From the NCBI GenBank assembly GCA_007922305.1, contig ML677335.1, positions 40,228,887 through 40,292,886 of the forward strand: a stretch of 64,000 nt of DNA. The letters are read 5' to 3'. The number at the start of each line of letters is the position of its first letter. Positions within the stretch are counted from its first letter, which is position 1. Positions 49,331-59,830 of this stretch are shown here, piece after piece. The notes beneath the pieces are model-generated. The model did not search any database, had not been told where the DNA came from, and saw nothing but the letters and a program-made list of their open reading frames with translations. The position numbers were made by a program, and so were the translations under genes. The DNA is from Dermatemys mawii. Its lineage: Eukaryota > Chordata > Testudines > Dermatemydidae.

Positions 49331-50030
49331 CTTGGGGGCCCAGCATTAGATGTGGTTCGCACTTTGAAGCTCTTTGACCCTGGATCAGTGTAAAGGACTG
49401 CCTAGAGGCCCTTGCTCACACCTCTGGGAGCGTAGGGGCCCCTGAAGACAGCTACTGAAAGTTCCTTAATTCCTGACAGAAAAGGGGTGAGAAGGCTTCA
49501 GTCTATATACAGAGGCTGAAGAGACTACTTCAGAAAGCTGTCATAAAGGGAGCAATGACTGCAGAGCAGATGGATTGGACTAGATGGGCTCAAATCATAA
49601 GAGGAAATCAGTAGCAGAATCTGATCCTACTTCACCTCCAGCTAAAAGAACGACATGAACATCCCCCAACTTACTCCCAGCTGATAATAGAGGTCAGAGA
49701 GGAGGAAGAAAGGCAGGCTGCCAGCGACTTTTGGGAAGCCCAAACATTGGAACCAGCCAGCACAACACCACTACAAATGGCCAGTGTTCTGATGATGAGC
49801 ACGAAAGAGGAACTTGCCCAACAAATTCAGGTCCTGACCGAGCAGATAGCTGAGCTGCAAAGCACCATTGACCAAGCTGAGGCTCTTTTTTCCAGAAAGT
49901 CTTAAACTGTGGCGATGGAGAAGCCAGAATTTAGAGCAACCATCCCACTCAGGCGCAGCGGGAAAGTGAAAGTCTTTTGCTACTGATGTGATCAGGATGG
50001 GCACAGTGCTGCCAGATGCCATAATGAAGA
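49330..50030 (+). pseudogene. Gypsy Gag remnant, PNMA-like, with CCHC zinc knuckle
   Basis: The frame, broken by several stops, reads phrases such as KRGEKASVYIQRLKRLLQKA, QMDWTRWAQIIRG and PPTYSQLIIEVREEEER. In order and wording these resemble the capsid part of vertebrate PNMA proteins, which descend from a Ty3/Gypsy Gag. A coiled-coil-like stretch follows (EELAQQIQVLTEQIAELQ). At 49978-50019 a zinc knuckle keeps all four ligands in C-X2-C-X4-H-X4-C spacing but has a TGA between the first two cysteines. Gag forms the particle and binds RNA; this copy cannot make a full one. Confidence 0.7.
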
Positions 50031-50055
50031 AAATCCCTCCCTCCTGTATGGAAAG

Positions 50056-50970
50056 ATGAGGATCAGCTGGCAGAGATACGGTAACTGCCAGAGTGTCCAG
50101 GAACATGGACCACTCAGGCCTGCAAGATTTGAAGAGTCCCACAGAAAAGACTGTCCATCTGGGATCCCCACAGGACTCATAGGGCCTCAAGCAGAGGTCA
50201 TGGTGAGGATTGAAGGGGCGGAGTGTAAAGCAGAGCTTGACACTGGATCTCAAGTGACTAATATATTTCAGTCATTCTACCAAGACGTACTTAGGCACCT
50301 GCCTATACAGTCACTGATTGGCCTGGGCTTATGTGGCCTCAGCATGGATGAGTACCCCTACCAAGGATATGTCATAGTGCACCTGGAATTCCAAGAGGAG
50401 GTTGCAGGGCTAAGAGAAGCAGTAGACACAGCTGCCTTAATATGCTCTGACCCTAAAAGGACCTCTGGTGTGTCCACGCTGAGAGGGACCAACTCCAGCC
50501 TCTTCAAGGTACTCATGGATTACTGCAGACGATGGGCTGGGGACCAATACCTGAATACCCTGATGATCCATATGCTTTGTTCTGAAGCCTACAGGAAAAT
50601 TGAGAGAGCTAAAAAGGAGACATCTGAGCTACCGATTGGAGCACTGAAGTACATGGGTACAACCCCCTTAGTAGTGCCTGCCAGGATGGAGCAAGAAGTG
50701 CTTGTCAGGAGTACCTGGCTGAAAGGCAGTAAAGGGGCATTAGCAATGGTAGAGCAGCCGCTGGAAGGAATGCTTCTTGAAGGAGTGCTGGTCCCCACTG
50801 GAGTCATAGCCCTACCTGCTGAAGCCCAGGAAAAGGCAACTACACTGATTGCTAATGAAACAAGTCGTGATGTTGTTGTGAAGCAAGGACAAAAGATAGC
50901 AGACCTCTTTGGAGATTCACAAAATTTCTTTCTCAGGCAAAGTCAAACTTTGCTGGTTCCATTGCTGTAA
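50056..50970 (+). pseudogene. Gypsy Pol N-terminal part with aspartic protease, open for 304 codons
   Basis: This is the longest uninterrupted stretch in the element. The retropepsin active-site motif DTGS is at 50239-50250 (residue 62), in the context ECKAELDTGSQVTNIF. The protease cleaves Gag-Pol and works as a homodimer. The part after about residue 165 corresponds to the region between protease and reverse transcriptase seen in vertebrate Gypsy Pol. The ATG is not a native start; the frame would have come from upstream Gag-Pol. Stops follow at 50968. Confidence 0.75.
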
Positions 50971-51169
50971 CTTGAGTTTCACATCAGGGTTTTACAATTG
51001 ACTCAGGCTCAATCTTTCTATTCCTTGGACAATGGTGAAAGAGCCAAGATGTTCTCACTGCATTAGTGGGATGTGCAAAAGGTGTAGAGCACAGCATCGG
51101 GCTCCATGACTCTCGACCTTTTAGGGAGAGATCGAGGAGTATTGCCCTCTCTGAGATGGAAGATGTGTG

Positions 51170-51713
51170 ACATCATCTTCAAGAGCTGGCTACAAATGGC
51201 ATCATTACGGAGTCCCACAGCCCATACACCTCACCCATTGTGGTAATCCATAAAAAGAATGGGAAAATCTGCATGTGTATTGACTAACGCACCCTAAACA
51301 GCCATAATGTTGTTGACCAGTACATTATGCCTCGAGTCCAGGATGCCCTAGACTCCTTGCTGGGAAGCCAGTGGTTCTCTGTGTTGGATCTCCAGAGTGG
51401 ATACTACCAGATCCCCCTAGGAGAAGAAGATACAGAGAAGACAGCTTTCATCTGCCCATTAGGGTTTTATCAGTTCGAACACATGCCCCAGGAGATTTCG
51501 GGGGTGCCTGCCACATTCCAACATCTTATGGAGAAAGTAGTGGGAGACATGAATTTACTGCAAGTGTTAGTCCTCTAACCTATCGAGCACTTTAAGTAGT
51601 CTTTCTTCATGCTCCGCCAAGGTTCTTCCAAACACAATCAGGTCATCCAAATAAACTATGGTTTGAAGCTCTCAATAGATAAATGCCAGTTCTGTTGAAC
51701 CCCAGCGAAGTAT
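51170..51713 (+). pseudogene. Gypsy reverse transcriptase remnant with an internal inversion
   Basis: Finger and palm motifs are recognisable: IVVIHKKNGK, then WFSVLDLQSGYYQIPL with the first catalytic Asp in LDL, then FYQFEHMP. A TAA at 51285-51287 breaks the frame just before RTLN. The segment that should carry the second catalytic motif is turned round: about 51571-51657 reads correctly only on the minus strand, where YLDD is encoded at 51642-51653. Plus-strand sequence resumes with GLKLSIDKCQF-like coding. The enzyme cannot be produced. Confidence 0.8.
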
Positions 51714-52462
51714 GTGGGTCACATCATGTCCCAAGAGGGTGTGAGCACCGATCCCGACAAAATAGAAGCATTTGCTACCTGGCCACGTCCAAGTAACGAC
51801 AGAGAACTCAATATCTTCCTTGGATTTAGTGGCTACTACCGCAGATTTGTTAAGAACTATGCTAAGATGATAAAGCCTCTGAATGATCTTAACAGGGGAT
51901 ACCAGTCCGGAAAAAACAAATCTAAGCTCAAGAACAAGGGTAGGTCCTCAAAGTCTCCTGTGCAGAGACACTATGGCCCCTTTGAACCGTTTGGGCCATG
52001 GTGGGATGAGAGAGGTGAGAGGGCATTTCAATAAATCATTGCTTGCGTAACTCAGTCTTAGTCTTTGCTGACCTTCACAAACCATTTATCCTGCAAACTG
52101 ATGCCAGTTTTGAGGGTCTGGGAGCAGTACTGTACCAGGAAGTGGAAGGCAACCGTAAACCTGTAGTCTTTTCCAGCCAAGGACTGTCTGACAGTGAAAC
52201 TCACTATCCCACTCATAAGCTGGAGTTCTTGGCCATGAAATGGGCCATCACTGAGAAATTTCAAGACTGTCTGTATGGTGCTCAGTTCCAGGCGTGGACA
52301 GCCAACAATACACTGAGTTATGTGTTAACAAGTGCTAAGCTGGATGCTACAGGGCAGAGATGGGTGGCCGCTTTGACTAGCTATGATTTCAGCATTCATT
52401 ACCCATCAGCAAGAAACAATGTGGATGTGGGTGCATTGTTCAGGCACCGGAAGTCTCTGTGA
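51714..52462 (+). pseudogene. Gypsy connection and RNase H domain remnant
   Basis: First part: HIMSQEGVSTDPDKIEAF and LGFSGYYRRFVKNYAK, the RT thumb and tether. A lysine-rich insert and a PFGPWWDERGERAFQ run lead to a frameshift at about 52030. Second part (52043-52462): the RNase H core with QTDAS and LEFLAMKWA. The third acidic site, normally TDN in this family, reads TANN with GCC at 52301-52303, so a catalytic Asp has become Ala. RNase H removes the RNA strand during reverse transcription. Confidence 0.75.
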
Positions 52463-52469
52463 TACCCAT

Positions 52470-53030
52470 GGATGGAGAGAGGGCTATTTGTAGTGTGAGT
52501 CATCGAGACCCAGAGTCCTACTGGAGCCTTCAGGGACGTGTTGCAGAAGCTCTGGGCCTACCCCCTGAAAGTGTGCCTTCTGCCTCGGTCAACTACACAG
52601 CACTGGACCAATCTCCATTGCCCATGCTCAGTGCGGCTGACTGGCAAGATGCTGACATCTGTGATACACTACTTGCCAAAAGGGAGGGGGGTGAAGCCCA
52701 GCTGCGGTTGTCCCACCTAGCCCTGAGGGTAAACTACTATTGAGAGAACGGACCAAACTAAAACTGTTTCCGGAAGTGCTACACCAAATGACCATAAACC
52801 CTTTACAAAAGCAGTGAGCACAGCTAGTGCTGCCAAAAGAATACAGAACCCTGGCCATGAGTGCCCTGCATAATGACTTTGGCCATCTAGAGATGGGGAG
52901 GACCCTGGAACTTACTTCTAGTAGGATCTGTTGGCCCTGGATGGCTGAAGCTGTTTGCAGGAAATGTGAGTTATGCGCTCACTGTGTTCAAAGGAAAAAG
53001 CTGCCCACAAGGGCTGCATATCTGTAGAAT
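52470..53030 (+). pseudogene. Gypsy integrase zinc-binding domain remnant
   Basis: At 52827-53027 an open stretch has the HHCC zinc-binding pattern: HNDFGH (H-X4-H) and later CRKCELC (C-X2-C), with the typical RICWPWM between. It ends in a stop at 53025. The preceding linker (52459-52743) is open but in another frame, so at least one shift separates it from the finger. Confidence 0.75.
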
Positions 53031-53905
53031 ATCACCAGCAACAAATCTTTGGATCTGGTATGCATTGATTTGTTGTCTCTGTAAATAGACATGAGGAAGG
53101 TTGGAAACATTCAAGCAGTGACATGCCTGCGCATACTGCGTAAAATGATCAATCCCACAGGTGATCAGAGGGCCACCACTGTCGCTGGAGTATTGTGGAC
53201 GAAATATTTCTCAGTTTATGGAGTCCCAGCCCGGATACCCTCTGATCAGGGGGTGGGATTTTGAGAGTCGCTTTCTGAATTAGGTGCTGAGGATAGCGGA
53301 AAGTAACAAGTCAAGGACGACGCTTTATCACTCACAATGTGAACCTCAGCCAGAGAGGTTGAAACGAACCCTGTTAGATATGTTGGGGATTTTTGTGACC
53401 AGAGCAGAAGGCAAGGAGCCAGCATGTCGCATTCTGGGTCCATGGCTACAATGCCACAAAGAACAATGTCATAGGAGTCACCCCCCACCCCCATATCTCT
53501 TGATGTTTGGATGAGAACCAAGACTACCCATAGACTTGTGCTTTGGTGTGTTTCATAGCTATCCCCATCCTCTGATACATCATGTTTCCCATGACACAAT
53601 ATGTATCCTGGCTAAGAGAAAAGCTGTGGGATGCTTATCACCTAGCTTCATCTGCGGCTCGGAAGAATGCAGACCACAACCAACATCGATATGATGCTAG
53701 GGTAAGTTTGCCAGCAATCCCCAAGTTTCGCAGCAGGACTCTGTCCCCCGGCTGGAGGTCCTGCAAACACAAGATAGTGCCTTCTATCTGTCAGCTACCT
53801 TATCTGGTGATGGAAAAACTGGGAGATCTGCCAGCCTGAAGAGGGTCCAGGCAAATAGAGACACTGCACAGAAACCTTTTACTCCCTATGGGGGAGTTAG
53901 TTGGT
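53031..53905 (+). pseudogene. Gypsy integrase core and C-terminal remnant
   Basis: Core motifs in order: a VCIDLLS-like block near 53060 (first acidic residue), PSDQG near 53238-53252 (second) and an ERLKRTLLDML block near 53353-53385 (third, from PERLKR). The family would have ERFNRTL. Stops at about 53082, 53264 and 53310 and shifts interrupt it. The tail near 53780-53905 has a LPYLVM...ETLHRN-like end, the usual C-terminus of vertebrate Gypsy Pol. Integrase inserts the DNA copy into the genome. Confidence 0.7.
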
Positions 53906-54109
53906 AGGCACCCGTTATGAGATGGGCCACAACAGGGCAGCCAGGCAGAACAGTTGTGCTAGACCAAAGCTGCCATACAACATGGATAGTGGGAGTCTCT
54001 GAAGCTAACCTACTCCTATTCAGCACATCGGAGAGTGAGGCCAAGGAAGAAGACATGACCATGGTGTATCCTGGAATGGAGCCAAGATTTCAGTCTCAAT
54101 CAGCTGAAC

Positions 54110-54707
54110 CAAGCAAGTGCCAAACTTTATGAGCTGTGGGCCATATTAGATTTTTGAAGGGGCTTCGCAGGCTGAAGCGACTGGGGAAATAAATAAATGT
54201 ATGCAAAATAGAAAAAAAAAACCCCACTACTCTACTGTGTCAGTGTGCATTAAATTATAAAGCAAGTATAACAGTAGAGGTGTAATCACTGCAGGTACTG
54301 TGAAATCACACACAATATTTGTCAATACATTAAAAATCATTTCACATTATTTTATTTCCATCTTCTTTACTCCAGTTATTGGAGGTGTAATTAAGCATCT
54401 GGCTTGTATTTTTTACTCTAAGGTGGGGGTCCAGGCCTGCAGCAGCGACGCTCCCCCTAAGTTGGCTCGCCCTTTTTTTTTTTTTTTGGTGCACACTGGC
54501 TCCTGGGGGCACTCACCCCCCTCTGCACAGCTCAGCTGAGCTGCTCCCATATGCAAGCTGCTGTTGGCGGCCCCTCTGCCTGCTCAGCTGCAGCCGCCTT
54601 TGCCTGCTCACTTACTTCTCCCATGTTTGATTTGTCAGTCCTCCTCACATCCCCAAACCAAGTCATGGGCCAGATCTGGCCCGTGGGCCGTAATTTGGCA
54701 ACTGCTG
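54110..54707. mobile_element. hAT-like element nested in the Gypsy 3' region
   Basis: The left end 'gcaagtgccaaactttatg' and the inverse of the right end 'cagcagttgccaaattacgg' match as imperfect terminal repeats. Each is followed by a 'gtgggcc' phrase. The flanks AGCTGAAC (54102-54109) and AGCTGAGC (54708-54715) agree at 7 of 8 positions, fitting a hAT target duplication. An internal T-rich tract at 54472-54487 is present. There is no transposase frame, so it is non-autonomous. Confidence 0.65.
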
Positions 54708-54715
54708 AGCTGAGC

Positions 54716-55193
54716 CAATAGCACGCGCCCCTCCTCCTCACCCCACCCCCACCCCCACCATGGTGGAAGTATTTAGGCCTTTGACTAGCACACCTGTGCT
54801 GCCAATGGGACCCCCCCCCCCATGAGTAGATGCACACAGGTTATTCAACAGTGAAGACTGCCAGGTTGAGGGGACCCTAGGCATGGTGGACCTTCCATGG
54901 TGAGAACTAGGGCTGCAGGGGGGCCTATGCCAGTCATTGAGGTCTCCTCAAAGGAACCCTCTTCATCCATCAGTCAAGAGGTCCCCTGCCAGAGACCCTC
55001 AATAGATGAGACAGGGTAGTAAGACCAGTGAAATGGTTACTGTATCAAGCACCTGGGATGATTAGTGAGGAGGCAATGCACTTAGAAAGCCCACTTTCGC
55101 TTTCACAAGCCTGTGTGCTGAGGCCATTTGGAGGGAAGCAGTGAGATGGGGTGTGATTTGGCAGGGTGACAAATTCTTAACTGGGGTGGAGGA
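54716..55193 (+). other. Gypsy 3' internal region and polypurine tract
   Basis: No coding frame is recognised. The bases just before the 3' LTR (55182-55193, 'ggggtggagga') are purine-rich and sit where the plus-strand primer (polypurine tract) is expected. Confidence 0.5.
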
Positions 55194-56359
55194 TGTAAGC
55201 AGTGTCAGGATGAGCCCTACCCTGACATCTGGTGGCGAGTTGTGAAAAGGAACTTCAAAGGCTGATCTTATTTGCATAGGCACAGCCACCCCACCTAGCC
55301 TGAGTTCACAGCAGCGCAAGTGGTTACTTTGGCTGCTGTGGGATCCCCAGTTTCTCCTGCCCCAATAACAAAGTGTTGTTACCCTGATTATGTGACTCAA
55401 GAACTGTGGACATGTACTTGGCCTTTGAGTGCTACCTAGCTGATGGCAAGTCCCACCATCATAACACTGGGCAAGGGACCGGGGTTCCAAAAACCTAGTA
55501 AATTGAGAGAGGCTGTGGACAGGCATGTATAGCTTTTGTGGTGGGCCCTGTCTGAGGGGCCTACAAGCCTATTGCATCCTGCCTCTCTCCACTGTGGAAT
55601 ATCAGAGATAATATTTTGTTCTATTAGGAGTGTAGTCTCAGGCAGCTGACCTGAATTCACTTTCAACCCAGTGGTGCACCTGCGCTAAGGCTCCCCTACT
55701 ATAAGCTGAAATCACTTAACACAGCACTCACTGATATCAGCTCTTAAGTGTGGGCGTGGGGGGGCCCGAAGCTATATTGCTGAGCAGCTGGTAGAGCTGA
55801 GCAGCTAATGAAGTGGAATGGAGCAGAGCAGTTTGCAGGCTGGCTGGCAGAGCAGCTCGTGGTGAGGGCTACAGGAGAACCCCCACACAGAGGCGGGGCA
55901 GTTGGCCTCAGCAGGACAGATTAAGGGGCACCGTACATGGTCTATTTCCATCCAGGCTGGGAGGGAAAACTGAGTCCCACAACCCCAAAAAATCATCCAA
56001 AACTCTCAGCAGATGAACTTTTGAACTCTGCACAAAGGGAAAGGACACAGCCCATTTGCTTGTGGAGTGGGCCTTACGAGTCATAAAACAAACTATGAAC
56101 CAGCTTTGTGGTATTTCCCCAGTATAATGTCCCATTGTTTCTCTGAGTGTACCAAACACCTTTTAATTAATAATAGAGACTCCATGCTCGCAAGAGGGGA
56201 AGTATTGGCTCCTAGAGGCGCCCAGAGGGGTGGTATGTGGTTGTCTCAGGTCCCTGGGTGGAGGCTCGACCCGGTTTTGCATTGTGTTATTGGAACAGAA
56301 CTCCTAGATACTGAATGCAGTCCTTGCTGCTGCCAATTCTGATGGGCAGAAGGGTTACA
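55194..56359 (+). repeat. 3' LTR of the Gypsy element
   Basis: 1166 bases, TGTAAGC to GGTTACA. It aligns along its length with 47572-49000 apart from the shorter tandem regions and scattered substitutions and small indels. Confidence 0.9.
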
Positions 56360-56363
56360 TTGG

Positions 56364-57424
56364 CATGCATTGCCTTTCACACACCCCTAATCTGAATTTT
56401 GGGGCATTATAGATAAGTCCACAGACTTAGATCCCCAGGTCCACAGGGCTCTGTGAATGGGATCTGTAAAGGATGGACAAGATGTTCCTCTATCAACCCT
56501 TCAGGAAACCAGAGAAAGATGATGCAGTCTATCAAGCGTCCAAAGGACAGGGAGCACAATGTTGCAAGTGTAATACCAGTGCATCATCTGCCTCCACGGT
56601 TTGGAATGAGATTTAGTTTTCCTATTTGGGAGGAAGGAGTTTCCCCATGCACTCTCTCTTCTAATTGAGACAGCTGTGCATTACCTTCCCAGCTTGCTTT
56701 CTGTCTGTTCATTTGACATTTCTTACGCAGATTTTCCTGTAATTACTACAGGTCCCTCTATTAAAATGGTGCCATGAGGAGTAGTAGATTATTTTTAGAG
56801 TCCTGGGTTGTGTTGTTAAGATTTGGTCTACCCCACCAACTTGAAAAGCCAGCCTAAAAGACCTGTCGTTTGTTTTCTATCAGGAGCAATGAGTTTGAGG
56901 TCCACCAATGCTCACGTTGTGACAATCTTCCCATTCTGTGTTCATAGGTAGGAAATTGGATTTTGCATTCTAAACATGCACTCCAGGCTCTAGAGATGGC
57001 AACAGACTCATATTCTGCACAGGTAATTTCTAAGCTCTTATTCTAAACAAAGAGACCCCCCCCACACTCATTTTAGCAGATGAAGATAAATTCCCAAGGT
57101 CCAACAGATATGATGTGGGATAACTGAAATTTACTCAACTGGCTAATACTCATAGATGTCTGAGTGCGATAACTTGAGTAAACTGGGTACTTAGGTGTTT
57201 GTCGTGATTCTTGCTCATGATTAAATTACTTTTGTTTCAATGAAATAAAGGGTGTCTCAGAGTTTTAACTTGGTATATAGCCCAGAAACGTACTAAAGCC
57301 CAAAAGCTGTTATTTTCTGATGATGCCTCTTGGGTGTCCTAGTTGTAATGAGTTGTTTGTTTTGTAATGTGGACACTTAGTGCACATCACCAGCGTTAGG
57401 CAGACTAAGAGGTAGATTGAGATC
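56364..57424. other. Intergenic spacer between Gypsy and Harbinger elements
   Basis: AT-rich with no recognised gene or repeat. Confidence 0.4.
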
Positions 57425-57716
57425 AAGGCCCATAGTGTAGCCCTGTCCTAAGTTACACATGTCCAGCTACATGAACACTGTAGCTGGAGGCAATGTAGCT
57501 TAGCATGATGTACACACCGCAAAAGATCACAACCTGAGTTGAAGGGAGAAACTCTCCCGTCGACTTGCGTACTCCACCAGAACAAGAAGGATAAGGTGAG
57601 TCAACAGGAGAGTGATAGCTCGTCTAGCGAAGACCTGCTAAATTGACTGCCGAAGTTGACATTCCACGGATCAACTGCTGCATGTCAATCCCCCGGTTAG
57701 TGGAGACGAGCCCTTC
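57425..57716. mobile_element. Turtle-type DNA transposon (MITE-like), diverged
   Basis: The left end 'aaggcccatagtgtagcc' and the inverse of the right end 'agggctcgtctccac' resemble each other. The interior 'ccagctacatgaacactgta' and 'gtcgacttgcgtactccacc' parallels the family also seen at 29399-29510. No target duplication could be fixed. Confidence 0.4.
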
Positions 57717-58263
57717 GCATTATTTGGTGTGCTTGCTGTTCATCAGCACAGAGCAGAAAAAGGCTGAATAAATATGGAGATTTCATTACCTTCTTGCATC
57801 TATAGGTGAGCCCTTCAAGTCATGGACAGGGCACCTTGATAGGGGAGTTTCAGGAAAACGGTTCCACTGCTACCTGCACTGCAGCTTTGCTGTGGATACA
57901 GAGAAAATTTGTATCTAGGGCCATGGTTACACTGGCACGTTATAGCACTATAAAGCCCCCACGAGCACTATAACCTCCTCCCCGTCCACACTGGCAAGGC
58001 ACGAAGAGCACTATAACCGCTGAGTTATAGCGCTATTATTAATCCACCTCCGCATGGGGAATAAGGGCTGTAGCGCTACAGCAAGAATGTGGACACCCAC
58101 TGCGCATTAATTGGCCTCCAGCCCGTCCCATAATTCCCGTTCGAGCCACTCTGGTCATCACTTGCAAACTCTTTTGTCCTGTCCTTAGGTGACCACACGT
58201 CAGACCCCGCCCTTTAAAGTTCCAGGGAAATTTGAAAATCCCCTTCCTGTTTGCTCCAGCCAA

Positions 58264-58370
58264 GCGTGGCGTGCTCTCAGGGAATCCTTGCAGGTGATCA
58301 TTCTCATTGATCTGATTGATTGCGTGGCGTGGTCTCAGGGAATCGTTGCAGGTGATTCTGATTGATCATC
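58264..58370 (+). repeat. Tandem duplication before the Myb-like ORF
   Basis: Two head-to-tail copies begin 'gcgtggcgtg' at 58264 and 58322. Each runs through 'tctcagggaatc' and 'ttgcaggtgat', and the second ends at the candidate start codon. Confidence 0.8.
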
Positions 58371-58849
58371 ATGACTCCACATGCCATGCCTCCTCGCAAT
58401 AGGCGATCCCCAGCATGGAGCAATAGTGAGGTGCTGGACCTCATCAGCTGTTGGGGGGGAAGAGGCTGTTCAGCCTCAGCTGAGGTCTAGCCGCAGGAAT
58501 TTTGACACCTATGGGCAGATATCACGGGCCTTGGCAGAAAGAGGCCATGAGCAGGACACTCTGCAGTGCCGTGTTAAGGTAAAGGAGCTTAGGAATGCGT
58601 ATCGCAAAGCCCGCGAGGCAAACGGCCACTCCGGGGCAGCCCCGGTGACTTGCAGATTTTATAAGGAGCTGCACGCGATACTTGGTGGTGATCCCACGGT
58701 CACTCCATCGACCACCACGGACACTTCCCAGCCCACCAGTGAGGGGGGGGGGTGAGGAGGAGGACAAAGACCAGGAGGATGAAGAAGAGGAGGAGGATGA
58801 GGACGAGGCGGCAGCGACCCAGGACACGGAGGAGTCCCTGGACGCATGC

Positions 58850-59190
58850 AGCCAGGAGCTCTTCTCAACCCAGGAGGGCAGCCAGCCACAGCATCTGGCG
58901 GTTGCAGGGGCCAGCTCAGCAGCAGATTGCGGAGGTAAAGCTGCTTTTCTTTGGGGAAGGCTGGCAGTTTGGGATGGAAAGGGATGGGGGGGGGGCATTC
59001 CACCTGGAGCTCTTCTCAAGCCAGGAGGAGGGCAGGGGGGCATGCAGCCAGGAGCTCTCCTCTAAAGCCAGGAGGAGGGCGGCCAGCCACAGCGTCTGGC
59101 GGTTGCAGGGGCCAGCTCAGCAGTGGATTGCAGAGGTAAAGCTGCTTTTCTATGGGGAAGGCAGGCAGCTTGGGGTGGAAGGGGATGCTT
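58850..59190 (+). repeat. Tandem duplication (about 196 bp) containing the splice donor
   Basis: 'ctggcggttgcaggggccag' followed by 'gaggtaaagctgcttttct' occurs twice (around 58897 and 59093), along with the flanking 'gagctct' and 'gaaggc(t/a)ggcag' phrases. The second copy duplicates the donor region. Confidence 0.8.
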
Positions 59191-59537
59191 GCATGCTTGC
59201 CTACATGTGGAATAGAGCATTGATGTAGTCTATCACATCGCGGTAGTCATCATCAGTAATCTCTTCAAAGGTCTCAATAAGAGCACTTGCAATGCGCCTG
59301 CGCAGGTTTCCCGGGTGAGCCAGCGTGGTCCCCGTCCCGGTCACGGTCACTAGTCCCTGCCACTGTGCTACAATGGGTGGGGGGAGCATTGTTGCACATA
59401 GGCAAGCTGCATATGGCCCTGGGCGGAAGCCGCATCTCATTAAAATCCCTTCCCTTTGCTCCTCAGTGACTCGAAGCAACGAGATATCTTCCAGGACAAA
59501 CACCTACGGAGAATGTTGGAACAGTGTTCAGAGTAGA

Positions 59538-59830
59538 GCTCCTGCCACTTCCCGGCACTCCACCCCCACCCCCTCCCCCGCCACAGCTTTTCAGGGCAGG
59601 GAAGAAATCCTTGCCCCTGCCTGCTGCTCACACCGTGGCTCCTGCAACTTACCGGCACTCCTCACCCCCTCCCCCACCACAGCTTTTCAGGGCAGGGAAG
59701 AAATCCTTCCCCCTGCCTGCTGCTCACACTGTGGCTCCTGCAACGTACCGGCACTCCCCACCCCCTCCCCCGCCACAGCTTTTCTTGGGCAGGGAAAAAA
59801 TCATTTCCCTTGCCTCTGGAGTACACTCAC
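59538..59830 (+). repeat. Three tandem units of about 95-100 bp
   Basis: Units start with 'gctcctgc' at 59538, 59638 and about 59733. Each contains 'ccggcactcc', a C-rich run, 'gccacagcttttc' and 'cagggaagaaatcc'. They lie in the inferred intron. Long open frames across them are repeat artefacts. Confidence 0.85.

Larger units (their letters stand above)
47572..56359 (+). mobile_element. Ty3/Gypsy LTR retrotransposon, nearly full-length, inactive
   Basis: Two LTRs in direct orientation bound an internal region with Gag, protease, reverse transcriptase, RNase H and integrase remnants in the Ty3/Gypsy order. The element is flanked by a 4-bp target duplication TTGG (47568-47571 and 56360-56363). 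The LTRs have diverged visibly, so it is an old insertion. Every coding part carries stops or frameshifts. A hAT element is nested at about 54110-54707. Confidence 0.9.

Noticed and set aside
53917..54132. 71-codon frame after integrase as an env gene
   Set aside because: Too short, no signal peptide or membrane segment; it runs into the nested hAT element.
58522..59065. 173- and 114-codon minus-strand frames
   Set aside because: They are antisense to the acidic DE-rich part of the Myb-like gene and its tandem duplication.
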